This document shows positions 27,030-35,673 of a stretch of 58,770 nt of DNA, piece after piece. The DNA lies in NCBI GenBank assembly GCA_964523295.1, contig CAZGAH010000016.1, forward strand, positions 1-58,770, read 5' to 3'. The stretch's first letter is position 1. Each line of letters opens with the position of its first letter. The notes below the pieces were generated by a model that saw only the letters and a program-made list of their open reading frames with translations, was not told the DNA's origin and searched no databases. The DNA comes from CAZGAH01 sp964523295. GTDB lineage: Bacteria > Desulfobacterota > Desulfovibrionia > Desulfovibrionales > Desulfovibrionaceae. Both the position numbers and the translations under genes were made by a program.

Positions 27030-28540
27030 GCCTCCAGCCCTCCCGGGGAAGAATCGCCGCCGTGGTGCTCAATTCCGTGTTCCATGACAGTCGCGTCATC
27101 AAGGAGGCCGAGAGCCTGGCCGCTGCCGGGTGGGATATTACCATCTTCGGCATTCAGGACCGGCGCAACAATCAACCACGCGGACATACGCCCGGAGGCG
27201 TGCCCGTGGTGCTCTGTTCCTGGGAGCCGGCGTATCTCCTGTTGCAACAGCGACTGCTCCACGCGTTGCTACCGCTTTGGCTGATCGCTTCGCTCGTAGT
27301 GTCCGTGGCGCTCTGGCATGGCCTGAGGCTGTTGGTGCAGCTGTTCAGCATGCAAGGGCTGCTGGCAGTCGGCCTTTTCGGCCTGCTGGCGATCCTGGGC
27401 CTCAGAGGATGGGCGGCTTCGAGCAGCCGGATTGCCCGGCGCCTTCAGTTCGCGAGCGACGCCGCCGGGGCGGAACAGGAATTACTGTCGGTCCCTGGCC
27501 GACATCTCCTGAACGTATATACAGAAATTGCCCCAATGCTTCATTTACGCTTTTATAAAAAACATTATGATTATGCAGTCAAAGTGCTTGATCGCGCTCT
27601 ACGGATCTGGTCCATGCGCAACGAGCTGACGCGGGCGATCGTCGCCTTTGCGCCCGACGTGGTACACTGCCACGATGCGGGCACTTTGCCTGTTGGTCTG
27701 GCCGTGCGCCAGCGGAGCGTGCGGCGGGTCCGGCTCGTGTACGACAGCCACGAATTCGCTACGGAAATTAAGGGCATGGATCGGATCGGCCGCGTCGTGA
27801 CGCGTTGGCGCGAGAATCAGGCCATGGGGCAGCTCGACGCCCTGATAACGGTCAACGAGTCCATAGCCGCAGAACTCGGGCGACGTTACCCCGCGTATCC
27901 GCCGGCTCTGGTCGTGTGCAACGCGACGAGGCCGTTGCCCGTGGTGCCATCCGACGACGGTCGCCTGCGCCGGGCGGCAGGATTGGCGCCGTCGCAGCGG
28001 ATTCTGTTGTATCAAGGTGGTTTTTCCGGGCATCGGGGGCTGACGCAGGCCATTCAGGCCGCGATGCTGCTGCCGCCGGACTGGAGTCTGGTGATGATGG
28101 GTTGGGGCGGGTTGCAGCCCGTACTGGAGAAGCTGGCCCGGAACCTGGATCCTGCGGGCGAGCGCATCCGTTTCGTTCCGCCCGCTCCGCAGGCAGAGTT
28201 GTCGTATTGGACTGCCGGCGCCGCGCTTGGCATCATTCCGTATGAGAACGTCTGCCTGAATCACTGGTATTGCTCGCCGAACAAGCTCTGGGAGTATCCC
28301 GCCGCGGGGGTACCCGTTCTGGTCAGTCCGTTTCCGGTGCTGCGCGAGCGTGTGGAGCGCTACGGCATCGGCTGGTTTCTGGACGATCCGGTCACCCCGG
28401 AGGGCATCGCGCGCGTCGTCGCCGGGCTCGATGATGACAGTCTCGCCGGAGTCCGGGCCGCCTGCGAACGGTTTATCGCCGCTGACAACTGGAGCCTGTA
28501 CGAGGCGCGTCTGGTGGGGATGTACGATCGGCTGCTGTGA
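27026..28540 (+). CDS. GT4-like glycosyltransferase with central membrane helices
   Basis: A 504-residue GT-B-fold transferase. The N-terminal half starts AAVVLNSVFHDSRVIKEAESLAAAGW, the acceptor-side Rossmann start of GT4-type enzymes. Two hydrophobic stretches near residues 80-130 interrupt it and may dip into the membrane. DVVHCHDAGTLPVG and VYDSHEFATE are typical of the N-terminal domain. The donor-binding half has ILLYQGGFSGHRGL, RIRFVPPAPQAELSYWTAGAALGIIPYE and SPNKLWEYPAAGVPV. The gene overlaps the anchored NodB-like gene and is translationally coupled to it. A short AT-rich patch lies at 27515-27600. Confidence 0.8.
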   Translation: MSLQPSRGRIAAVVLNSVFHDSRVIKEAESLAAAGWDITIFGIQDRRNNQPRGHTPGGVPVVLCSWEPAYLLLQQRLLHALLPLWLIASLVVSVALWHGLRLLVQLFSMQGLLAVGLFGLLAILGLRGWAASSSRIARRLQFASDAAGAEQELLSVPGRHLLNVYTEIAPMLHLRFYKKHYDYAVKVLDRALRIWSMRNELTRAIVAFAPDVVHCHDAGTLPVGLAVRQRSVRRVRLVYDSHEFATEIKGMDRIGRVVTRWRENQAMGQLDALITVNESIAAELGRRYPAYPPALVVCNATRPLPVVPSDDGRLRRAAGLAPSQRILLYQGGFSGHRGLTQAIQAAMLLPPDWSLVMMGWGGLQPVLEKLARNLDPAGERIRFVPPAPQAELSYWTAGAALGIIPYENVCLNHWYCSPNKLWEYPAAGVPVLVSPFPVLRERVERYGIGWFLDDPVTPEGIARVVAGLDDDSLAGVRAACERFIAADNWSLYEARLVGMYDRLL

Positions 28541-28561
28541 GCCGGCTAGTGGGTTGAGCGC

Positions 28562-29755
28562 TCAGACCAGATGCAGCAGCGCGACGAGGAGCTTGTGCGC
28601 GTCGATCATGGTCGGGTTGTCCTCGTTGCAGAGTTCCGTCTCCAGGAAGTGCATTCCGGTCCGTTTGAGCCCATCGATATCCAGCGGCAGGGGATACGTG
28701 CCATGGCGCGCGTCGATGAGTATGGCGTCGAGCAGTTTGTCTTTGGGCAGGGGCGGGTCGCAGTCGGCGCGCAGCGCGTCGAGCAGGGCTTTCAGGGTCG
28801 ATTCGAGCGTCATGCCGATCTGCTCGGGGTCAGGCGCCAGGTTGGGGACGAAGACCTTGGGGCACGGGTTGCGGCTGATGGCCCGACCGACGCCGGCGGG
28901 GAGGAGGTTGGCGACGAGGCTGGTATAGAAGCTCCCGATCGGATAGCAGATCAGATCCGCCCTGGTGATGAGGTTTTCGATTTCTTTGGTTATGGCCGGC
29001 CGGACAGGCTCGGGACTGTGGAGCGCCTCGGTAAGAAAGAGGCGCCGGATGGGAGAGGCGAGCGGACGCGTCTCTTTTCCGGTGAGCAGGTGCTGTCCGA
29101 TCACGGTCGAGCCGTCGTGCAGCGTTGCCGCCAGGTGCAGGTTTTTCTCGAGCACGGGCCGGACGACGCCCCGGACCTGTACGAGCGAGGAAAAGAGCCT
29201 GATGACGGGTTCGATATGGCGGTGCTGGGACAGGAACCCCCCGGCCAGGACCAGGTTGCCTATGCTGGCGCCGCGCAGATCGAAGCAGCGGGGCATGGCC
29301 GCGAGAAATGCCCCGAGGAGTCCGGTCAGGGTGTCGCGCGCGGGCGCCGGAATCGGTTCGGTCAGGGGATGCCGGCCAGAGATCATACGCTCGAGCTGGC
29401 TGAGCAGGTCGTTGTTGTCGGCGTGGAGGGGAAAGCGGAAGCCCATCATCTCCAGAATGGCCGGATAGCCATCGCAGGAGCGGTCAGCCAGGGCCAGCAG
29501 CCGGTTGCGCAGATCGCCGACGGCGAGCATGTCGAAGACGTGCCGGATGACCGCCGAACTGCCGCCGGAGTCAAAAGGCGTGACGATGTGGACGGAGTTG
29601 TGCGTGTAGGTGGTGATCAGGGTGCTCAACTCGCGCAGGGCCGTTCCCCCGCTGAAGAACAGCAGACGCGGGCCTTGTCGGGGAGAACGCCGCAAACGGG
29701 CAAGCAGCTGCGGATCCTTCCTGAAAGTGAGGAAAGGGTGGCGGGTCCGTTGCAT
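28562..29755 (-). CDS. CofD-like protein of the GAK system
   Basis: A 397-residue member of the CofD/UPF0052 fold (GGxTALREL phosphotransferase-like). It opens RLLFFSGGTALRELSTLITTYTHNSVHIVTPFDSGGSSAVIRH, the nucleotide/phosphate loop of CofD-like proteins, and carries DLRGASIGNLVLAGGFL, ALHSPEP, and LICYPIGSFYTSLVANLLP further on. True CofD moves 2-phospho-lactate-type groups to a deazaflavin; this subgroup travels with an ATP-grasp enzyme and an amphi-Trp protein (GAK systems), and its substrate is unknown. It is the last gene of the minus-strand cluster, 71 bases after the ATP-grasp gene, and is convergent with the glycosyltransferase gene. Confidence 0.8.
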   Translation of the reverse strand: MQRTRHPFLTFRKDPQLLARLRRSPRQGPRLLFFSGGTALRELSTLITTYTHNSVHIVTPFDSGGSSAVIRHVFDMLAVGDLRNRLLALADRSCDGYPAILEMMGFRFPLHADNNDLLSQLERMISGRHPLTEPIPAPARDTLTGLLGAFLAAMPRCFDLRGASIGNLVLAGGFLSQHRHIEPVIRLFSSLVQVRGVVRPVLEKNLHLAATLHDGSTVIGQHLLTGKETRPLASPIRRLFLTEALHSPEPVRPAITKEIENLITRADLICYPIGSFYTSLVANLLPAGVGRAISRNPCPKVFVPNLAPDPEQIGMTLESTLKALLDALRADCDPPLPKDKLLDAILIDARHGTYPLPLDIDGLKRTGMHFLETELCNEDNPTMIDAHKLLVALLHLV

Positions 29756-29826
29756 GAAAGGGATCCTGTATCGATAGCGAAGACGGTCGGACAGACAGGG
29801 TATTCAGCCTCGATGCCGGCCGGCTC

Positions 29827-30714
29827 TCAGCTCGCAGCGAGCTGGTCACGAACGTAGTCGACGTAGAGACTGGCGGCGTCGATACCGTTGGCCTCGAGCA
29901 ATCCCCGGAAGCCCCCGAATGCCGAGACTTCGAAGACCTTCGGGCCGTCAGGCGTTTCGACCACATCGACGCAGGTGAAGTCAAGGCCGAAGATGCGTTG
30001 CGCACGATCGGCCAGGGCGAGGATTTCGTCGACCGGCTGGCAGGGCTGATATTTTCCGCCCGAGCGGGTGGTGGTGTTCCAACTGTCCTTGCTGCCGGTG
30101 CGCGCGTAGGTGGCCAGGTATTTCCCGCCCAGAAAGGCAACGCCCATGTCCCGGCCCGGATGGTCGACCAGCTTCTGGATGTACATGACGGCGTTATCTT
30201 TGTGGAAGGCTTCGATGCGTGTGCGGGCATCCGGCCCGCTTTCAATGACCTCCATGCCCCGCGCCTTGGTGGAATAAAGGGGTTTGAAAATGGCCTTTTC
30301 GTACAGTTGCACGTAGTGAACGGCCTTGTCGACATTCTCGGTGATGGCGGTCGGCGGCATGGGAATGTGGCCCAGGCGCAGGGCCACGGTGCAGCTCATC
30401 CGATCGAGCACGCGCAGGATGCGCAGGGGATCGGAAAACACGCGTACGCCGCGTTCGCTGAGAAAGCGCAGAATCTCCAGACGATCGAGCAGGTGCGGGG
30501 AATACCAGGTGCCCGCCTTTTTGACGATGAGTGCATCGAAGTCGTTGAGCAGCAGGCCGTTGGCATCGGAGACAATGCCGAGTTCGAGATCCAGGGCCAC
30601 GGTTTCGAGATCGAAGAGATGCCGTGAGCCCGTCCTTCGGGCCACAGCGTCCGCGAGCAGCTCTGAGGACCAGCCCCCGGGCACGCCAATTACGCCGACA
30701 CGTTTTGCCTTCAT
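29827..30714 (-). CDS. ATP-grasp enzyme of the GAK system (RimK-like)
   Basis: A 295-residue ATP-grasp ligase. The fold starts with a preATP-grasp region (VGVIGVPGGWSSELLADAV), then the grasp: KAIFKPLYSTKARGMEV (ATP-binding Lys), MYIQKLVDHPGRDMGVAFLGG, and FGLDFTCVDVVETPDGPKVFEVSAFGGFRG, where Asp/Glu and Asn-like positions hold Mg-ATP. RimK-type enzymes join a carboxylate to an amine via acyl phosphate. The close link to the amphi-Trp, CofD-like and PhoU-kinase genes fits the GAK group. Substrate unknown. It begins 16 bases after the PhoU-kinase stop. Confidence 0.83.
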   Translation of the reverse strand: MKAKRVGVIGVPGGWSSELLADAVARRTGSRHLFDLETVALDLELGIVSDANGLLLNDFDALIVKKAGTWYSPHLLDRLEILRFLSERGVRVFSDPLRILRVLDRMSCTVALRLGHIPMPPTAITENVDKAVHYVQLYEKAIFKPLYSTKARGMEVIESGPDARTRIEAFHKDNAVMYIQKLVDHPGRDMGVAFLGGKYLATYARTGSKDSWNTTTRSGGKYQPCQPVDEILALADRAQRIFGLDFTCVDVVETPDGPKVFEVSAFGGFRGLLEANGIDAASLYVDYVRDQLAAS

Positions 30715-30730
30715 AATATCTTTTGTCTTG

Positions 30731-32401
30731 TTAATAGGTTAACTCGAATTCGAGCAGGGTGAACTCCTCCCAGGGGCGGGTGCGATGTCTGATCAGGCGT
30801 TCCAGCAGATGCGCCCCGCGCAGGAACATGGTCTTGGCGAATTCGGGGTTCAGCTCGAACCGGGTGGAGGAAATGAAGCTGCGCGCCAGCCCCAGGGCGA
30901 GCCGGGCGTCGAAACGGGTGTCCTGGTGGGCCCGGGCGTATTCCTTGGCGAAGTGGAACAGCTGCACGATGGCGTTATCCAGTCGCTGCCGCGAGCTGCT
31001 GTCGAAAAAGGGAAGCCGGAAATTGGAAACGAGAAATACCGAGATATCCTGAACAAGATCGGTCTGTCGCGAGCGATAGAGATCGATGAAATGTATCTTT
31101 TGGCAGATATGATCGTAGACGATATTGTTGATGTTGAAGTCGCCGTGGATGAAGACGCTGTACGGCGCAGAAAGCTCGTCATCTATTTCGGCCGCTTCGT
31201 CGATCAGGACTTCCAGAGAGGGGATTTCCAGGCGTCCGACCCGCTTGGCGGGTTGCCTGAATCCGGGGTGAAGGCGGTAGACTTCGTCGAGCCTGGCGTT
31301 GAGCTGGCTGATGAATCCGGCCTTGGCTGGCTCGTGGGTCCGGGTGCCGTCCCAGATGCCTTGCAGCGTCTGTTCGACCAGGAACAGGGCATTGTTGACG
31401 ATTTCCTGGTTGGCGCCGAGCACGACGTCCTGGAAGGTGCAGCCGCCAAGAAATTCCAGCAGTAGCGAGGCCTGGGATCCGTCTTCCTGAAAGGAGAGCA
31501 CGCGCGGCGGGAGCCCCGGCATGAGCGATTCCCAGCGCTCGATGTTCTGCTTCTCGAGCAGGATTTTTCGCTTTGTCCCTTCCTTGAAGAGCACGCCGGC
31601 GGACGGCGTTTCGTTGTCGGTCGCGTCCGCCCCGGTCTGCTTCTGGGCGATCTTGCTGATGCGACAGCCGGAACGCGTACCCCAGATGGATTGAAACTCG
31701 ATGTCCGAGATGGGGATATCGAGTCCGGAAAGGGCCAGATTGTCCTTGAGCGCCTCGTATTGCCGGATTTTGAACTTCTCGCCGACCGCGGAAAAGATAA
31801 TCGCCTCGCCAACATTGAGCAGGGCGTCGCCCATGCGTTCCAGATAGCGCAGGATGAGGTGGCTGGTGATGAGATTTTCGGTTTCGCGACCGGAGCGGAG
31901 TTCGTTGAGAATCCGGTCGAACTGGACCTTGTAGTGCCGGTCCAGGGTGAATTCGGAGCGGCAGATGCCGAAGGCGAGCGACATGTCCTGTTTGGTCAGG
32001 GCCGGGTAGATGACCTCGAGCGGCTGAAGCACTTCCTTGAAAAAGCTTTCGAGCCCATACCGACGGATGAATTCCGGATCCTTCAGGTACTGGGTCTGCA
32101 CTACGACATTGACGGCATAATCGGCGATGCGCTCGAGATTGGTCGTCACGGTGATGGCCGCGCGCAGCATATCCAGCGTCCGCTTGTCGCGGGCCTTGCC
32201 GCTGTGGATGGCGGAATAGCACTTGTTTTCGATGACGCTTTTAAGGTTGTCGATGTAGTCGTCGCGCCCCTCCATGGCCTCGATGAGCTTTTCGTCGCGC
32301 CGTTCGAGAACCTTTTGCGCGTTCTCCACCTGCCTGGTCACTTCGAGGACCATGAAGCGGAGATTTTCCGCGATGCCGTCGTAGGCGAGGATGCGGTTCA
32401 C
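30731..32401 (-). CDS. PhoU domain fused to an aminoglycoside-phosphotransferase-like kinase
   Basis: A 556-residue fusion. Residues ~1-220 are two PhoU helical bundles with signatures NLERIADYAVNVV (~88-100) and YLERMGDALLNVGEA (~186-200), which bind metal clusters and signal phosphate status. After a ~30-residue linker comes a small-molecule-kinase fold: LLLEFLGGCTFQDVV, then FIHGDFNINNIVYD (HGDxN catalytic loop, 419-423) and IHFIDLYRSRQTDLVQD (metal Asp at 440). So a phosphate-sensing module is tied to a phosphotransferase. GTG is the only start, 3 bases after the amphi-Trp stop, so the genes are coupled. Confidence 0.82.
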   Translation of the reverse strand: MNRILAYDGIAENLRFMVLEVTRQVENAQKVLERRDEKLIEAMEGRDDYIDNLKSVIENKCYSAIHSGKARDKRTLDMLRAAITVTTNLERIADYAVNVVVQTQYLKDPEFIRRYGLESFFKEVLQPLEVIYPALTKQDMSLAFGICRSEFTLDRHYKVQFDRILNELRSGRETENLITSHLILRYLERMGDALLNVGEAIIFSAVGEKFKIRQYEALKDNLALSGLDIPISDIEFQSIWGTRSGCRISKIAQKQTGADATDNETPSAGVLFKEGTKRKILLEKQNIERWESLMPGLPPRVLSFQEDGSQASLLLEFLGGCTFQDVVLGANQEIVNNALFLVEQTLQGIWDGTRTHEPAKAGFISQLNARLDEVYRLHPGFRQPAKRVGRLEIPSLEVLIDEAAEIDDELSAPYSVFIHGDFNINNIVYDHICQKIHFIDLYRSRQTDLVQDISVFLVSNFRLPFFDSSSRQRLDNAIVQLFHFAKEYARAHQDTRFDARLALGLARSFISSTRFELNPEFAKTMFLRGAHLLERLIRHRTRPWEEFTLLEFELTY

Positions 32402-32404
32402 GGT

Positions 32405-32677
32405 TTACCTGCTCGCGATGCTCAGCGGATCGTTCGGAGCCTGGGATTCACTGTCCTCTCTCCAGGAGAATCGCAGGGTCAGCTTGCGGCGGTCGGCCCT
32501 GGTCTTGGCCTCGATGTCGAATTTGATTAATCCCTTGGGTTCGAGGACGACCTCTTTGCCCCGGGCCGAGAGCGTCAGGCGGCCATTGCGCAGCCCCTCC
32601 GTGAGCGCATCGAGGTAGTCGAGCAGCGCCTCGGCGTCCTGCATGGTCTCATGTCTGAAAGTTCTGTCCGATCCCAT
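32405..32677 (-). CDS. Amphi-Trp domain protein
   Basis: A 90-residue protein with the amphi-Trp signature: short N-terminal helix (FRHETMQDAEALLDYLDALTEGL), then ARGKEVVLEPKGLIKFDIEA and KLTLRFSWREDSE, beta-strands alternating hydrophobic residues and ending in SWRE. Amphi-Trp domains are small carrier-like proteins found next to ATP-grasp genes, so this is the likely substrate or scaffold for the cassette. ATG 32677 with GGAGACAGG upstream; longer frames are shadows. It ends 4 bases before the PhoU-kinase start. Confidence 0.8.
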   Translation of the reverse strand: MGSDRTFRHETMQDAEALLDYLDALTEGLRNGRLTLSARGKEVVLEPKGLIKFDIEAKTRADRRKLTLRFSWREDSESQAPNDPLSIASR

Positions 32678-32780
32678 GACCTGTCTCCAGTGCCGCGGCT
32701 GAATGTTGAGACGAAGAGAAGTCGGCCGACCGGTCGGAATTGCAGCCCTCGCGACTTCCGATTCGTATCCCGGTCCGCAA

Positions 32781-33959
32781 TTACTCCAGCCTGGCCTTGT
32801 ACTCCCGGATGGTCTTGCTCCGGGAAATGTTGCCGACGATGAGACTCTTGCAGATGGACATGTCGTCCCAGGCTGGCTGGAACCCGATTTCCCGTGATCC
32901 CTTCTCGGGGTCACGGTTCTCCGGTGGCAGGACTTTTTCCCCCATGTGACAGTCGTCGCCCATGAAGACGAGCAGAGGCCGGCGGGAATATGCTCCGCAC
33001 CGGTTCTGGCGGTTGATGACGTTGATCAGGAATTCCGTGTACTTGCTCGATTGTGGATTCCAGACTTCCACGCCGTCTACGTCATAATCGGCAAGCAGGA
33101 TGGGCCAGAACTGCTCTGGATGGGGGATGACGACGCCGGCGCCGAGGGAGCGCGCCTCCTCGATGACCTCGGAGGCGCGGTAAAAATACTTCAGAGAAAA
33201 ATGGTCCTTGACCAGCTCCTTGACCGCCTTGAGGTAGACCTGCACCCGGGAAATATAGCGCGCGCCGTGTTTGACCTTGAGGGCTTCGAAGTAATTCCTC
33301 ACCAGCTTGTTCTTGATCATCTCTTCCGGCGTGGACGTCCAGTTGTCCTCCAGGAGGCGGCGCAGTCTGGAGGCATAGATGGCGCAGAAATCGATCATTT
33401 CCTCTTCCGCGCCGGTCCTGGTCGCGGCCTGGCGGCGCAGGTCCGCACAGTGCTCGTCGGTCAGGGCTTTCAGGAACTCGAACAGTTGCGAGGAGCGGTA
33501 CTTGAACGTGTGCGCGAGCATGGCCTTGAGCACGTCGGCCTTTTCGGTCAGCCGCTCGGCCTTGAAATGGAGCAGCAGCTGCACCTTGCTGTTGAATCCG
33601 TGCGCGTAGCAATCCACCTCGACGCCGGCGTATCCGTGCCAGGTCAGGAGCACGTTATGCTGCGTGGGAATGATGAGGGAGTCTTCCCTGTTGGGGTACA
33701 TGGCGGCGATACGCGCCTCGATGACCTCCGCGGGAATGAATTCCGGATGCCAGTGTACCGCCAGCACCTCGGTCTGCCGGGGAAAGGTCTGCTGCGGCAC
33801 GAGCGCCCATTCGCGCTGCTGTGGCGTGAGCGAAACCGAAATCAGCTCGGTGAAGCGTTCCCGGTCCCAATCGGTGACTTCGCGTTCGAGCCGGGCGACG
33901 TCCACCGGCGTTGGCGGCGTCTGATCGAGCCGGATCGGTTCTCTGCTGGTTTTGCTCAT
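32781..33959 (-). CDS. PHP-domain-like metal-dependent phosphoesterase
   Basis: A 392-residue protein whose spacing and motifs fit the PHP fold: LAVHWHPEFIP at residues 66-76 gives the H-x-H metal site; GAGVVIPHPEQFWP later has another conserved His; ADYDVDGVEVWNPQSSKY matches the PHP 'DGIEVyN' strand; and MGDDCHMGEK resembles the final GSDxH motif. A helical region (~120-260) with many Lys/Arg is inserted. PHP proteins cleave phosphoesters such as polymerase-linked or histidinol phosphate. It starts at ATG 33959 (AGGACACAGCC upstream) and leads the GAK gene set, downstream of phoU. Confidence 0.65.
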   Translation of the reverse strand: MSKTSREPIRLDQTPPTPVDVARLEREVTDWDRERFTELISVSLTPQQREWALVPQQTFPRQTEVLAVHWHPEFIPAEVIEARIAAMYPNREDSLIIPTQHNVLLTWHGYAGVEVDCYAHGFNSKVQLLLHFKAERLTEKADVLKAMLAHTFKYRSSQLFEFLKALTDEHCADLRRQAATRTGAEEEMIDFCAIYASRLRRLLEDNWTSTPEEMIKNKLVRNYFEALKVKHGARYISRVQVYLKAVKELVKDHFSLKYFYRASEVIEEARSLGAGVVIPHPEQFWPILLADYDVDGVEVWNPQSSKYTEFLINVINRQNRCGAYSRRPLLVFMGDDCHMGEKVLPPENRDPEKGSREIGFQPAWDDMSICKSLIVGNISRSKTIREYKARLE

Positions 33960-34031
33960 GGCTGTGTCCTGAGAGGAGATTCAGAAGGTCCGCCGGCGTG
34001 CCCCGCGTGACAACGATCGGCTCTTTCCACC

Positions 34032-34041
34032 NNNNNNNNNN
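34032..34041. other. Assembly gap (10 N) between phoU and the PHP-like gene
   Basis: Ten N in the ~160-base space after phoU. No gene is broken as far as visible, but the true spacing of the two genes is unknown, so a missing small gene cannot be ruled out. Confidence 0.95.
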
Positions 34042-34118
34042 TTTACGCGGAAAGACGCCGTCAGGCAAGCACGAAATACGGAACGGGCCGTATCTCTATT
34101 TGGCCGGTCCTGTTGACT

Positions 34119-34781
34119 TCAGATTCGGCCGCAGTGATGCTTGATGTCCACGCCGCGGGTGATGAAAATGACGATTTCGGCAATATTCTGAGACAGATCG
34201 CCGATGCGTTCCAGGCTGCGGGAAACCAGGATGGTGTGGACGGAGCGTTCGATGGCTGGCGTGTCCTTGAGCATGTAGTCAATGAGCTTGCGCAGCAGGA
34301 GGATATCCTGCTCGTTCAGGGAGGTATCCATGGCGCAGACATGCTCGGCCAGTTCGACGTCTTCGTCCTTCAGGGCCTTGATGGCCGAGCGCAGCATCTC
34401 CATGCTGTGCGCGCACATCCGCTGCAGGATGGCATGAAAGGGCAGGGGAGGGCGCAGGGCAAGGAGCATGGAACGCTCGGAGATATTCACGGCCTCGTCC
34501 CCGAGGCGTTCGAGATTGCCGGTGATGCGCATGATGCCCACGATCAGCCGCAGATCCCTGGCCATGGGCTGGGTCAGGGCCAGGAGGCGCAGGCTGTCCG
34601 CGTCGATCTGGCACTCGAGCCCGTTGATGACCTTGTCTTCGTCGATGACCTGCTGCGCCAGGTCGGCATCGCGTTCGAGCAGCGAGCGCTGGGCGTTTTC
34701 CACGGCCTTATCGACGTGGGCTGCCATTTCCAGCAGGGTTAGATGCAGCTTGTCGATTTCGTGTTGCAGATGAGGTTCCAT
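34119..34781 (-). CDS. phoU: Phosphate-transport regulator PhoU
   Basis: A 220-residue two-bundle PhoU. It has the two signatures GNLERLGDEAVNISERS (~90-106) and RSLERIGDLSQNIAEIVIF (~192-210), where Glu/Asp hold metal. PhoU restrains the sensor kinase PhoR through the Pst transporter when phosphate is high. ATG 34781 with AAGGAG ahead is clear; the longer open frame is an artefact reaching into pstB. It follows pstB by 86 bases. The C-terminal tail is short (TRGVDIKHHCGRI). Neither pstS/C/A nor phoR is in the window. Confidence 0.9.
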   Translation of the reverse strand: MEPHLQHEIDKLHLTLLEMAAHVDKAVENAQRSLLERDADLAQQVIDEDKVINGLECQIDADSLRLLALTQPMARDLRLIVGIMRITGNLERLGDEAVNISERSMLLALRPPLPFHAILQRMCAHSMEMLRSAIKALKDEDVELAEHVCAMDTSLNEQDILLLRKLIDYMLKDTPAIERSVHTILVSRSLERIGDLSQNIAEIVIFITRGVDIKHHCGRI

Positions 34782-34867
34782 GGGCGTCTCCTTGGCGTAA
34801 TGCGGGTGTATGGTACGGGCGGCATGCGTTGTCTTCGGGCGATGTCGTCCGGTCGACGGATCAGGCT

Positions 34868-35635
34868 TTATCCGAACCGTCCGGTGATGTAGTCTTCGGT
34901 CTGTTTTTGCGTCGGGCGCGTGAACATGACCTCGGTACTGCCGATCTCGATGAGTTTGCCCATGTAGAAAAAGGCGGTGATATCGGAAACGCGCGCAGCC
35001 TGTTGCATGCTGTGGGTGACGATGATGATGGTGTACTCTTTTTTGAGCGTATGGATGAGTTCTTCGATTTTCTGCGTGGCGATGGGGTCCAGTGCCGAGG
35101 CCGGCTCGTCCATGAGCACGATTTCCGGCTCCACGGCCAGTGCCCTGGCGATGCACAGCCGTTGTTGCTGGCCTCCGGAAAGCCCCATGGCCGTGTCGTG
35201 CAGCCGGTCCTTGACTTCGTTCCACAATGCAGCCTGCTTGAGGCTGTGTTCCACCTTGCCGGCGATGTAGGTGCCGTCCTTGACGCCATTGACGCGCAAG
35301 CCGTAGGCCACGTTTTCGAAAATGCTTTTGGGGAAGGGGTTGGGTTTCTGGAATACCATGCCCACGCGGCGCCTCAATCCCACCACGTCCACGCCGGGTG
35401 CGTAGATGTTCTTGTCGTCGAGGAGTATTTCTCCCTCCAGCCGGGAGATGGGGATAAGGTCGTTCATCCGGTTCAGGCAGCGCAAAAAGGTACTCTTTCC
35501 GCATCCGCTGGGACCGATCAGCGCGGTGACGTCATTTTCGTAAAAGGGCAGCGAGATGCTCTGCAGGGCGAGAAACTGACCGTAATAGAAATTGACGTCC
35601 GTTGCGAGAATCTTGATTGTCTTTTCTGTAGTCAT
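34868..35635 (-). CDS. pstB: Phosphate ABC transporter ATP-binding protein PstB
   Basis: A 255-residue ATPase of high-affinity phosphate import, membrane-associated on the cytoplasmic side. Walker A GPSGCGKSTFLRCLNRMND, the PstB hallmark after the A loop; signature LSGGQQQRLCIARALA; Walker B EIVLMDEPASALDP; switch His in VTHSM; ends in TEDYITGRFG as normal. Lies 38 bases downstream of the phoB-like gene and 86 bases before phoU. The permease and binding protein (pstSCA) are not adjacent, so they must be elsewhere if used. Confidence 0.95.
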   Translation of the reverse strand: MTTEKTIKILATDVNFYYGQFLALQSISLPFYENDVTALIGPSGCGKSTFLRCLNRMNDLIPISRLEGEILLDDKNIYAPGVDVVGLRRRVGMVFQKPNPFPKSIFENVAYGLRVNGVKDGTYIAGKVEHSLKQAALWNEVKDRLHDTAMGLSGGQQQRLCIARALAVEPEIVLMDEPASALDPIATQKIEELIHTLKKEYTIIIVTHSMQQAARVSDITAFFYMGKLIEIGSTEVMFTRPTQKQTEDYITGRFG

Positions 35636-35673
35636 GGCGACGGCATGTTCCTTTGACGTCGGGTGGCCGTGGT

